64,000 nucleotides of DNA from positions 9,178,501-9,242,500 of the forward strand of contig NC_087105.1 of NCBI RefSeq assembly GCF_963855985.1, in the 5' to 3' direction. A program made the translations under genes and the position numbers. Below the pieces are notes generated by a model. It did not search any database and was not told the origin of the DNA. It worked only from the letters and a program-made list of their open reading frames with translations. The DNA is from Ostrinia nubilalis (taxonomy: Eukaryota; Arthropoda; Insecta; Lepidoptera; Crambidae). Below are positions 1 through 10,300 of this stretch, piece after piece (position 1 is the first letter of the stretch; every line of letters starts with the position of its first letter).

Positions 1-407
1 ATTTTAATTTATTTTTCTTTGCACGTGAAGTTGTACAGATAGCGGGCTTAATGCCAATAGGAATTTTCTAACAGTCAACCAATCATTATGTTGGTTAAAC
101 AGAGAAAGAGAGGTGGTGCAAATAGGATAGTCCTAAAAATTTTGAAAATGTTACGCATATTTAATCGGTAGTAAAGTAGTAGGTAATTCTGGGACTTCTG
201 AAAGAAAAAGCCATTAATTAGTCAAAACTGCTCAGGTAAGTATTTACAAAAAAGTTTCACTTGTTTTTATTCTTATCTTAGTTAATTACTTTGAGTTACA
301 AGAATGTTTAATTTTTGTGTAAGATGTAGGTAGGTACCTACTTAAGTAGTTTAGGCACAGACCACATGGTCTGTGAGTTTAGGCTTTGTTAAAAAGTTAG
401 AGTACTT
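1..407. other. 5' flank, no gene seen
   Basis: A+T-rich sequence with no convincing coding signal on either strand. A CACGTG E-box hexamer sits at 22-27, but a single six-base match is weak evidence of function. Confidence 0.4.
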
Positions 408-531
408 AGGCTGAGTTGCACCATCTTACTTTAACTTTGACAACCGTCAAAAATCTGTCAAACTTCATACAAAAAACACCGGTTATCGTCATAGTTACTA
501 CCGTTAAAGTTACGTGGTGCAACTCAGCCTT
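408..531. mobile_element. MITE family A, copy 1 (TA-flanked, mariner-like)
   Basis: Near-palindromic element with termini AGGCTGAGTTGCACCA and its complement. The first of six copies in the window (others at 16258, 21306, 22881, 30841 and 49745). Most are flanked by TA, as Tc1/mariner-type insertions are. No coding capacity. Confidence 0.8.
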
Positions 532-1473
532 AGTGTTCGCATCAGGGCTGTAGGTACCCTGATCTGAGGATATTAATTATTCCATGATGTTAAACTACAA
601 GATTAAATTCGATAGAAAGACTGATTCTTGCTTTCCATTCTGGAACAACCTGTCACCGATCCAATTCCAGCTACTGACAAATCTGGATCAACCCCTATTG
701 TATCGAACCCCAAGCTAATCTGCTTCTAATAATCTTTACCCCATCGCGTCAATTTTGACAAATACCCTCGTTCATGAGGCATATTGCAGGCATCTGTCCG
801 CGGGGTCACGCCTATCAGTGTGCAATGCGTGATCAATGTGATTATTTGATGCAGGTGCATGGTTTGCGATTTGTGAGTTGTTCTGTAAAAAGAAAAATGT
901 TTAGAACAAATACCTATTAAAATTTATAAGTAGAGATTTTACAAAAAAAAGATAACCTAACGGAAGGAATACGAGTAAGTAGGTAACAGCGAAATCAGAT
1001 AGAAAACATTACCGTAATTTGACCGTACGCACTAGATGTCAATCTACGTTTTTTTATAAATTTCGTACCACGTTAACTATTGCTCTACAAATGGAGCCTG
1101 GCTTCAGAGTTCCTGAACTCTGAAGTCGATAAGCCACGCCCACTGCATCAGCTGTGGCCAATCAGCACCGACCACCCTCATATCTGACCCGGACCAGCCA
1201 ATCAGAACCCTGAAATCTGGCGTTTTAATGGTTAGGGGCGCAATTGGGACAGTGCCGTTGAATTTTAAACCGTAGTCTATAGACATAAGGTGGATTATTG
1301 ATAAATTTTGGGATTTTAATAAAACCACCCCGTTCATATTTCGGGATGGCGCAGATATAATTATGATTTAGTCCAATATCATATTTGCTAGGCGCCAGTC
1401 GTGGGCAGTGTGAGGAGTGTTGAGGGTTTTCAGTGCGCGGTGGTGGAAAGGTATCAAGATTCATTTCCCGCTG
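532..1473. other. Region upstream of Fer3
   Basis: No coding exon recognised. It probably contains the Fer3 promoter and 5'UTR, but no clear TATA/initiator pair was found. A perfect 11-bp stem with a 2-nt loop lies at 1102-1125 (CTTCAGAGTTC and its complement). Confidence 0.35.
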
Positions 1474-1518
1474 ATGTCATACGGCAGCGAAACGCCGCAC
1501 GTTTGGAGCAGCTCAGCA
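1474..1518 (+). CDS. Fer3: Fer3 candidate exon 1
   Basis: ATG at 1474 opens [15 protein letters not shown], followed by a consensus GTAAGT donor at 1519. Phase 0 matches the acceptor at 2745-2746. There is no family motif this far N-terminal, so this is the least certain exon; another upstream ATG is possible. Confidence 0.45.
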
Positions 1519-4453
1519 GTAAGTTTTGTTTATATTTTTCTTGGAATTTTACAGACAGAAAGTCATATTTTGTCCGAGGCTAAGAATTTAACTACTATTT
1601 CTTTTTGGTAGATAGTCCTACCTAGTTAATAATTAGTTTAACATTATGTCACTGACTCTACAAAACTTTGATGATGAAATTCACCTGAAACATGAATATT
1701 TACATTTTTGATGAAAAATTTAAAAAAACCCTATATTGTTAGTCTTCCTAATAACTTTTTCAGCCAAATAATGTAAGCCAAATAAATAATTTCTTAATTA
1801 AGAAATAATTAGGTCTAATTAGGTCACATTTACGAGCCTTACATTATTTGGCTGAAATTGTCATAAAACCTACGTGATCAAATACAATTTACCTAGATAA
1901 GTAACTGCAATTTATAAATAAGAATAAGTTTTTAATTAATAAATTTTAGCTAAAGAAAGTAGGTTCATGGTAAAAGGTATTTACTACGTTTTCTAGTACC
2001 TAACTACCTAGTACTTTGGTAATTTACTAAGTAATTGTCTTGAAAAAAAAAATGTTGTGTCTATGTAAAGTCACGCTCAACTTGCGTTTTTCTTTGATAA
2101 AAAACATCTCAGTTGTTAATCCGTGAATAAAATTTTGGAAATTACCTATCTAATTAATTACTTATGTTTGATTTCTATGGACTTTCCTTGCACTTGTGAG
2201 AATCTTGAGAAATAAAGAAAACTCACCGACAGAAACCGATTATTATTTATTATTATCAGAAAAATAAAATAAAATGTTCTACACATACATTTTATTTGTA
2301 CATTTATTTACAAAAGTTAAAGAATTGAATCGCCAACAAAATACTTAGTGAAAATGCCTCGTATCGGTGGATAGCCAGGTTCTACAGCTTGACCACCATA
2401 CTATAGGACTGTAATTTGGTAATTTCATTCAATTAAAATTCATTTAAACCTACGCGTATACCTACCCCCAGTCTATCTATAAAACTAATTTTTAAATGCA
2501 AGTAGCCTTTAAAAAAGCACTTTTACATGTCCCAGTACGAGTATTAACCCTACCACTGTTTCGGGACAATAAATGGGCCAGCGCTGAGAAGAAGCAGCGC
2601 AAGAAACTCACAGTCACTATTGGCGAGAGCACGTAGGATTGCAACTGTTCACAAGCATTCTTTTATTATCTTTATGGCCAAGGAGTTCGCATGCACCCCA
2701 TCATTGTTTTTATGGCAAAGGAGTTCCAGCATCCAGCTTGTTGCAGGGCAGCGAAGTGTCTCCGTACGGGCCCCTGTGGGACGCGCCGCCGGCGCCGGTG
2801 CCCTACCCCGACATCCTGGCCTTCCCACCCGCCGATCTGGGTAAGTTTACATTTCAATTCTTTATCCTGTAGGTCCTTTTTAGAACGCTTAATTACAAGT
2901 AAGTACCGAATGTAACTTCCGGACGTCCATCTGCAACCCTCATTGTTCCAAAATACTGAACTGTCCAATCCATGATATTGACAGTGGGGCGCCACCGTCA
3001 ATACCGGATCGCTGGTTCCGATTTTTGCCATGTTGGAAACCATAATATAGTTGAACGATGGTAGCGCCCCCCCTGTCATTGAGTTTGGGTCATCTATAAA
3101 GGTTGCATTCACTGGATCGCTACCAACCGGCCAATCTGGAAATTAAACGGAGGAGGTCTATGTGGACATCGTGTGCCTAAAATGATGATGATGATGATGT
3201 TTATAAATTGCCTACCTACTTAAAAATTCAAAATGCAGGACAACCTATGGGCGGTGAAATTTGTCGTAATTACTACTGGTTGAAATGTTGAGGAGAGGCG
3301 GAAGAAACTTGGCACCCTTTTTCAGCATTTTACAGGAAACTTATAAGAATGCAAGCAAATGCAGGTGAAGCTCATTAGTATTACAAGTCACAAGTCATAA
3401 TAGTGATCTCTTAGATAAGATTTTTGTTCTTAATCATTGTGACTGTAATGTAGGTCCAGTAGGTATTTTCAGGGTTAGCGCAACAGCATTCTTGATAGCC
3501 GTTCCTGAATTTCCTTGTTTTGTGTTGGTAATTATTTAGTTTTAATTACTTATTTTTGGTCCAGTATGGTCGGCAGCGGGATGCGGGGGGCGCGGGTCGT
3601 CGCGCAGCACCCCCGGCGGCAAAAAGCCGCGGCGACGCGTCGCGTCTGTCGCGCAACGTCGCGCGGCAAATATCCGCGAACGCAGGCGCATGTTTAACCT
3701 GAATGAGGCTTTTGACAAGCTTAGACGGAAGGTAAGTAATAATTTATAAGGAATTTAGTGTGAAGAAATAAAACTGTAGTTAGGTACTGTGACGCACAAT
3801 GTCGCACGGTAGGTGAAACAGCGAAAGAAGAAGCTTTCCAAAAGCTATACAGAAAACAATCTGATGTTTATTTCATTTCAGTTATTAAACACATATAGAA
3901 TTAACGAAATAGATAAGTTTCTGAGTAGGTACTTAAGTGGGTTTGAAGACCTACAAATGAAATAATCGACTAACATCTCATTTTCAGGTAGGTCTTACTG
4001 ACATAAAGACTGACTCTACAAGTTTCTTTTCGCATTAATTAATGATTTATTAATCATTAGACAAAACCAAATTTGAGCTTGAATGTACGGAAGAATGTCT
4101 CTTTAGCTATACCTAGTGTAATTCGGCAACAAAAATGTGTCTGATGACTTGATATTGTGCTGTCGACTCTACTTAGGATTTATTTACAATCTTAAAGCAT
4201 TTTCGATTTCTAAACTCCAAACCTAGGACGGACGAAACATCATCATTACATCTTAACCATTCTTCCCACCCAGGTGCCGACTTTCGCCTACGAGAAGCGT
4301 CTCTCCCGCATCGAGACCCTTCGCCTGGCGATCACATACATCAGCTTCATGTGCGAACTGCTCCACGGGTCGCCACAGCCGCACCACAACTCGCACCACG
4401 CTTTGCACCCACCCAGACATGTGTTTGACGCCGAGGTTCCTTGGTGCGCGTAG
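1474..4453 (+). CDS. Fer3: Fer3-type bHLH transcription factor (four-exon model)
   Basis: Model: join(1474..1518, 2747..2840, 3565..3731, 4274..4453), 161 codons plus stop. The last two exons encode a complete bHLH domain: basic region [20 protein letters not shown], then a loop and helix 2 with [20 protein letters not shown]. This is the signature of the insect Fer3 (48-related 3) / Ptf1a-like subgroup, nuclear DNA-binding factors that recognise E-boxes. All junction phases agree (0, 1, 0) and the introns have GT/AG ends. The bHLH exons are close to certain; the N-terminal exons are inferred from phase and from a proline-rich stretch (PPAPVPYPD). The C-terminal tail is rich in His and Pro and ends VPWCA. 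Three damaged tandem copies of the terminal exon follow directly. Confidence 0.85.
1758..1857. mobile_element. 100-bp foldback MITE in Fer3 intron 1
   Basis: Perfect 19-bp terminal inverted repeats (TTTCAGCCAAATAATGTAA and its complement) around an A+T-rich core that is itself partly palindromic (TTCTTAATTAAGAA). No coding capacity. Confidence 0.7.
2520..2625 (+). repeat. SINE-like interspersed repeat fragment
   Basis: Contains GCGCTGAGAAGAAGCAGCGC followed by AAGAAACTC. Related stretches occur near 6640-6745, 40440-40560 and 55575-55690, and in reverse near 57690-57750, so this is a dispersed family. The class is inferred. Confidence 0.5.
2747..2840 (+). CDS. Fer3: Fer3 exon 2
   Basis: The acceptor TTGTTGCAG ends at 2746 and the donor GTAAGT begins at 2841. 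It encodes [20 protein letters not shown] and [11 protein letters not shown], proline-rich, with strong G+C bias compared with its flanks. It ends in phase 1, which fits the next exon. Confidence 0.65.
3565..3731 (+). CDS. Fer3: Fer3 exon 3 (basic region and helix 1)
   Basis: Encodes the basic region and first helix ([19 protein letters not shown]) and ends at a GTAAGT donor at 3732. The local base composition is very G+C-rich against the A+T-rich surroundings. An in-frame alternative acceptor 12 bases downstream (after 3576) would drop four residues. Confidence 0.93.
4274..4453 (+). CDS. Fer3: Fer3 exon 4 (loop, helix 2, C-terminus)
   Basis: Follows an ACCCAG acceptor in phase 0. Encodes [20 protein letters not shown] then [12 protein letters not shown], completing the HLH. 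A His/Pro-rich tail follows to a TAG at 4451-4453. It is the template for the three tandem copies that follow. Confidence 0.95.
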   Translation: MPTFAYEKRLSRIETLRLAITYISFMCELLHGSPQPHHNSHHALHPPRHVFDAEVPWCA

Positions 4454-4570
4454 ATTTACCGGAGCTAGTTTTCTGTGTGTGATGTTTGAGCGGTTCAATC
4501 ATAAATTAGGGATCTATTTCGCCAGGATCATCTATAAGAAAATTAAGCAATTGCTTATGCATCACGTCCA

Positions 4571-4705
4571 CTTCGGCTAGCCATCACATACATCAGCTTC
4601 ATGTGCGAACTGCTCCACGGGTCGCCGCAGCCGCACCACAACTCGCACCACGCTCTGCACCCGCCGAGGCACGTGTTTGACGCCGAGGTTCCTTGGTGCG
4701 CGTAG
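4571..4705 (+). pseudogene. Fer3 terminal-exon tandem copy 2
   Basis: Repeats the last exon from the codons for [10 protein letters not shown] through to the TAG at 4703-4705, with an open frame and mostly synonymous changes. The upstream part of helix 2 is missing. An in-frame TAA at 4544-4546 lies just upstream, and the nearest AG (4546-4547) would enter in the wrong phase. It therefore cannot replace exon 4 by simple splicing. Confidence 0.85.
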
Positions 4706-4753
4706 ATTAACTCGAGCTAGTTTTCTGTGAAATTACTTGTGGCATCACGTCAA

Positions 4754-4889
4754 CTTCGGCTAGCCATCACAATACAACAGCTTCATGTGCGAACTGCTGC
4801 ACGGGTCGCCGCAGCCGCACCACAATTCGCACTACACTCTGCACCCGCCGAGACACGTGTTTGAAGCCGAGGTTCCTTGGTGCGCGTAG
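4754..4889 (+). pseudogene. Fer3 terminal-exon tandem copy 3 (frameshifted)
   Basis: Same unit as copy 2, but one extra base near 4771 (ATCACAATAC for ATCACATAC) breaks the frame after LRLAIT. The tail and TAG position are otherwise recognisable. Confidence 0.85.
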
Positions 4890-5009
4890 ATTAACTGGAG
4901 ATATCTTCTGTGTGCGATGTTTGAGCGGTTAAATCATAAATTAGGGCTCTATTTCAGTGCTGGATTAATCCATAAGCAAATTAAGCAATTGCTTATGGCA
5001 TCACGTCCA

Positions 5010-5136
5010 TTTCGGCTAGCCATCACATACACTAGCTTCATGTGCGAACTGCTCCACGGGTCGCCACAGCCACACCACGCTCTGCACCCGTCGTGGCATA
5101 CGTGTTTGACGCCTAAGTTCCTTGGTGCACGCAGAT
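5010..5136 (+). pseudogene. Fer3 terminal-exon tandem copy 4 (deleted, stop lost)
   Basis: Retains [20 protein letters not shown], then has lost part of the His-rich stretch and shifts frame. The original TAG has become CAG. The copy is followed by a diverged version of the same 3' flank (GGGCTCTATTTC-type sequence near 5254). Confidence 0.8.
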
Positions 5137-5365
5137 TAACTGGAGCAGGATTGTCATTGGCGTATTTAGGGTCATAGCATAGCTTTCCACCAGACCAGGC
5201 GCTATATACGCGCATGGCTAATGTGTGTAATCTTTGAGTGGCATCATTAAGATGGGGCTCTATTTCACCACGATGTTATGACGATGCTATCATACTTTGT
5301 AAACAGTATCTGATTCTTATCTAGGCCGTTTGGTTGACCTGTCCAGTCGTTGACAATGATATTAT

Positions 5366-5484
5366 CCCCCTTACTAATAAAAAGTTACGAAGTTGTTGAA
5401 CACTGTTTTAAAATGTCATTTCCATACTAAACGTCACTTTAAAACACTGTTCAACGAGCGTGTAAGTTTTTATTAGTAAGGGAG
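5366..5484. mobile_element. Foldback MITE
   Basis: Inverted repeats CCCTTACTAATAAAAA and its complement bracket a short core. The core itself contains inverted TTGTTGAACACTGTTTTAAA-like arms. No coding capacity. Confidence 0.65.
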
Positions 5485-7200
5485 TAGTATAAGTATGTTA
5501 TTCCTTAATTTTATTACAATCAGATTAAACGTTATTCTCTATGTAATTATGTAATAGGTAATGTAGTCTAATATCGGATTCTCTGACTTCATCGGTCTTA
5601 TTGACAGCATTGATTGTACTTTATGTACGACTCTACGTTACCACTATGCTTGTTTGTGAATTGTAAGATGACCGTCTTTGAATTTATGCATCTATTCCAT
5701 TGTAGTTAACTATTTCAAAAGACATTAAAGTGCTGAATTTCATTTGCACATAATACCTGTGCAAAAAATTAAAAATAGTTATTAAAACGCCTAGCCTACA
5801 AAATCAATACAGCTTTTCACTTTAATTTGCTTCCAATTTGTTAATATTATTACGAGTTTAGTATAATAACATACGAACGTCTACTAAAATTCGTCTTCCA
5901 TTAGTTTTAAGATAAATTACCCTTGCGTAAGTTAGATATTTACAATAAGTAAAAGTTAACGTCATAGTCATTCATTAGCTAGTCATTATCATTTAAGTTA
6001 CTATACTACGAACGTAGAGTTAATTATATTTCATTAATAGATTGATTGTCATTTTGTTTTCACCAAAAAAATGTGATAAGAAAAGCAACACTTTTTCTGA
6101 TTAGTCAATAAAATAGAAAATAGATTAAACTCATAAAAATATCATCTTGCGTTTTATTGGAGTACTACTACTAAAACTACTACTTATGTACTAAAATTAC
6201 CTGATGATGATGATGTACTTGTTTAGGTACATATACCTAACTGGAGACAATGTAGACATGCAATTTTTGATATCTTACCTGTCTTTCTGTCCTTTAGAGG
6301 AAGGTCTGATGCCCAGAAGTGGTACATGGTGATATACATCTGGTGATGGCGATCACTATAGCTTACATTTTGACAATTTTCATGACCGTTTTCCACCGTT
6401 AGGAATAAGTAATAGGTAATAGCTGGGTAGCTACTGGGTAGGATCTAAATACTACAGCTTGGTGGCTAATCAAACTAAGTTAAGATATAAAAGTTAAGCT
6501 GTTTAGAACGCTGCAAAGAGGCTCTCAGTTAGAAGTGAAGTTTTAAAAATACCATTAGAGAGCCTACGCCCTACATGCCCAAACAATTTAACAGGCTTAA
6601 GTCTCTTGATTCAAATAAATTTTTACTTTTTAGGGCACGGAAACAAGTCCCAAATATTGTTTGCCCTACCACCACTTGGGGACTGCATATCGGCTGATGC
6701 TGAGAAGAAAAGGTGGAAGAAACGCAAGACACCTTTGTCGCCACATAATTATTATAAGAAATTCCATTTACAAGGCATATTATGTGATATTTAGATATTT
6801 AAGACAAATAATTATAATAAGTGCGAGCTAGGCAGGTAAACATTGCGGGAGGCCTATGTTCAGCAGTGGACGTCCTATGGCTGAGATGATGATGAGGCAG
6901 GTTCACGTACCTACTATGAGTTTAATTCTAACAAATAATGTTTCATATAAGTATAGCTACTTGCTCAAATTCTGAAAATGTATTTGACTAATTACAATAT
7001 TACCACGATTTTTAGGCAAATTGTGCAAACTCATAACATTTTTAGGATGAAAGTCATAACACATTAACCGAAGCGATTACCCTAACGATCCTGTGACTTA
7101 GACATATTCCCATATTCTGATGTCATTACATTAGCTAATCTATCATTACAAATGTGCATCATTTGTCCAATATGCATCCCTTACTTTCTCCGGATTTTCA
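5485..7200. other. Intergenic, repeat fragments only
   Basis: No gene seen. A SINE-like fragment lies near 6640-6745, related to the one at 2520. An RTE-type LINE tail (GGAGGCCTATGTTCAGCAGT and an ATGATGATGA run) lies at about 6836-6897. The rest is A+T-rich with no structure I can support. Confidence 0.5.
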
Positions 7201-7234
7201 TATAAAAGATACGATCGCGATTACCGCATTCAGT
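7201..7234 (+). promoter_or_regulatory. TATA box and initiator of the repeat-protein gene
   Basis: TATAAAAG at 7201-7208 is followed 29 bases further on by the arthropod initiator TCAGT (7230-7234), giving a likely start site at A7232. A leader of about 127 bases then reaches the ATG at 7359. The spacing is what a focused insect core promoter would show. Confidence 0.75.
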
Positions 7235-7358
7235 ATTACTCCGACAACGTAACAGTACGCCTAGTTAATTTATTTTAGTATAATAAAACTTACCTTAAAA
7301 TTTGCATCGGTGAAGAAGTGAAGTGTTGTTAACAGTGAAGTGATAAAATAATAAAACC

Positions 7359-7376
7359 ATGCAGTGGACTTTTACC
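7359..7376 (+). CDS. Repeat-protein exon 1 (start of signal peptide)
   Basis: ATG in the context AAACCATGC, six codons MQWTFT, then a GTAAGT donor at 7377. Phase 0 matches the acceptor TTTTTTTGTTACAG ending at 8377. The intron is 1001 bases. Confidence 0.8.
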
Positions 7377-10300
7377 GTAAGTAGATCAATCTTCTCAATA
7401 TTATTTAGTTAGAGCTTTTATTTTGATTTGATGAATTAAAATTTCACCTTGACTTAGCTATTCTACAGAATAAATGTTATAGGTTGAATTCGTTATTTTT
7501 AAATTTCGTCAGGCAATACTTTCAAATATCTTAGCTTTAGCAAAAGTATTGCCTGACGAAATTTAAAAATAACGAATTATCTATATAAATAAAAATGAAT
7601 TGATGTTCGTTAGTCTGATTAAAACTTGAGAACGGCTGGGCCGATTGAGCTGATTTTGGGTTTAACATGTTTGTCGTAGTCCAGGGTAGGTCTAAACGGT
7701 GAGCAAATACGCGCGCGATATTGTTTTTCTGTGACAGACAAAACTCCACGCGGGCGAAGCCGCGGGCGGAAAGCGTCTAAATTGTACCAATGACAATTTT
7801 AGTACCTATTATGTATTTGTAAAATTCGGAAGTCATTTATTTTATTAGCTAAACTCCAAAGCAGACTACTTAGAACAATTGGATATTCAGGCTAACTCGC
7901 AATTACATCACAAGCGTAATTAGCAATTACAATGTGTCTTTTATGAGATAGAGCTGAGATTAATATTTAATTCAAAGCGTTGGGTAATGAATATGAATTA
8001 TAATTAACTTAATGCAGTAGTTACTAGTTACATTAAAATTAGTTATGAATGTGTTTTTTTTATTTTTATTTAAATAGGTCACTATAAAAGTAGTTAAATG
8101 AAGCGCGCCAAGAGTTTAGGTACTACGAGTATACATACAGTACTGAATTTTTAAATCTAGGATTTGGACATGTTTTGTTACTTTGGTACAGAGAAATTGG
8201 ATTTGAAGTAATAATGGATTTGAAAAATAAAAATATGAGATTTTATGCTATGTATTAGCCAAAGTCATAATGTCATGAACCTACAGTACCTATTCATGAT
8301 AGGTACTTATCATCATTCTCAACCCAATGCAAAAATCCTCAGAACAATTAAAAAGTTTTGGTCTTTTTTTGTTACAGTGTGTCCTACTGGCAAGCTGCGC
8401 CGTAATATCTGCTTCAGACCATGGAGTCAGGTCAAAAAGGGATTTGTCATTCATAAAAAGGTATTTTATGTCAAAAATACTTGGACACCATGCTGCCAAC
8501 ACGACAAAAATAGTCAATCCATCAGAAAACTACAGATTATTCAGAATACCAGGGCATGATAAAATTCTGGTCAAAGCTGTACCGAAGATTCCAGTGGTTT
8601 TTGATACAGAAGCTGCATATCCTGCTGTCTCAGAAGTTATAGAAACAGAGTCTGTACCAGTACATCCCAGCATAGCAATCGTCAGCAAGTACTTGGGTAC
8701 TAGTCAATTGAATGATACCCTGTTTGCACTAAAAGGGGTGAAGAATTTACTGCAGTCTGGAGTTTTGACAGCACAAAGGGAAGGAATCGACCAAATATCT
8801 ACTTTCAAAGAAGAGTTATTGCAACCCGTGCTAGTGGAACCATCTAATATAGCTGTGGGTTATAATAAGAGACCAGTTATGGTTTACCCTACGCTCGGAG
8901 AAACGCTAATAGGGAAAATCACACCAGGACACCGCTACCCCAACATAAAAGTGCCGACTCATTATTCATACAAACAAGTGAACAAAGGTGGAGTTACGTC
9001 ATACACAGCGCATGACAGTCAGAACGTGCTAGTTACAGAGATTAAAAGGCCAGTACCTTTACCTGCTCCAGTCAACCATAGGATTTGGGAAATTCTGTCC
9101 CTGGGATCATATCGCCTGCCCACTTCGCCGGTCGCCCGACCTGTTATTGGTATGGAAAAAGTTGAACTCCCGCCTGTTAAAATGGTGCCTGGTTACCACT
9201 CCAATCATATGTATCACGACGGTTCTGGAACAATGCATGCGGCGCAAATGGTACTACAAGTAGAAGATGACACCCCAGTAGTAATTGAGAAAGTGACTAA
9301 GCCAGTCGTATCAAAAGTAGAAGGCGTTTATAAAGTACATGGCTCAACTCACAAAGTAAAATTGCCTTCACACAGTTCTGGGTACTCGTACAATCAAGTG
9401 CATAATGATGGGTCAGTGACAATGTACTCTGGATCAGGAAAAGTAGTGGAACACGAAGTAGAAAAATCTGCTATAGTTATGACTGATCCTGGAAGACCAA
9501 CTTTAGTCGTATCTGGTGTAGAAGAACCTCCAGCACCAATTCCTGTGTATAATCTACCAAAAATAAAAGCACCCTCCAGTGCAGTCTACTCTTACAACCA
9601 TGTTCATAACGATGGGTCTAAGACCACTTATTTTGGATCAGGACATGTAGTAGAAAACAAAGTAGAAAGGCCAGCTGTTGTTATTACTGAACCTGGAAGA
9701 CCAACTGTATTTGTTCCTGATGTCGACAGACCAGCTTTTATTCCTGTTTATAACAGGCACACAGTAAAAGGGTCCACTGGCTCTGGGTTCTCGTACAATC
9801 AAGTGCACAATGATGGATCAGTGACGACATACTCTGGATCTGGAAACGTAGTGGAACACATGGAAGAAAAACCTGCCATGGTTATCACGGAACCTGGAAG
9901 ACCGACTATAGTCGTGGCTGACATGGAAAGACCCCCAGCATCAATCCCTGTCTACAATTTACCCAAGGTAGAAACACCCTCCAGCTCAGGATATTCTTAC
10001 AGTCACGTTCATAACGACGGATCTAGGACTACGTATGCTGGATCAGGGAATGTAGTTGAACATGTAGGAAAAAATCCTGCTATGGTTATCACGGAACCTG
10101 GAAGACCGACTTTCGTCGTGGCTGACATGGAACGACCCCCAGCACCAATTCCAGTCTACAATGTACCAAAAGTCAAAATACCTTCTGGCTCAGGATATAG
10201 TTATAACCATGTTCATAACGATGGGTTTGTGACCACTTATTTGGGATCAGGACATGTTAAACATGTAGGAGAAAAACCTGCTATGGTTATCACAGAACCT

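Noticed and set aside
8327..8377. ATG at 8327 as the start of the large repeat protein
   Set aside because: The 17 codons before 8378 include the polypyrimidine tract and CAG acceptor. Joining the six-codon exon at 7359 gives a better signal peptide and a proper promoter upstream.
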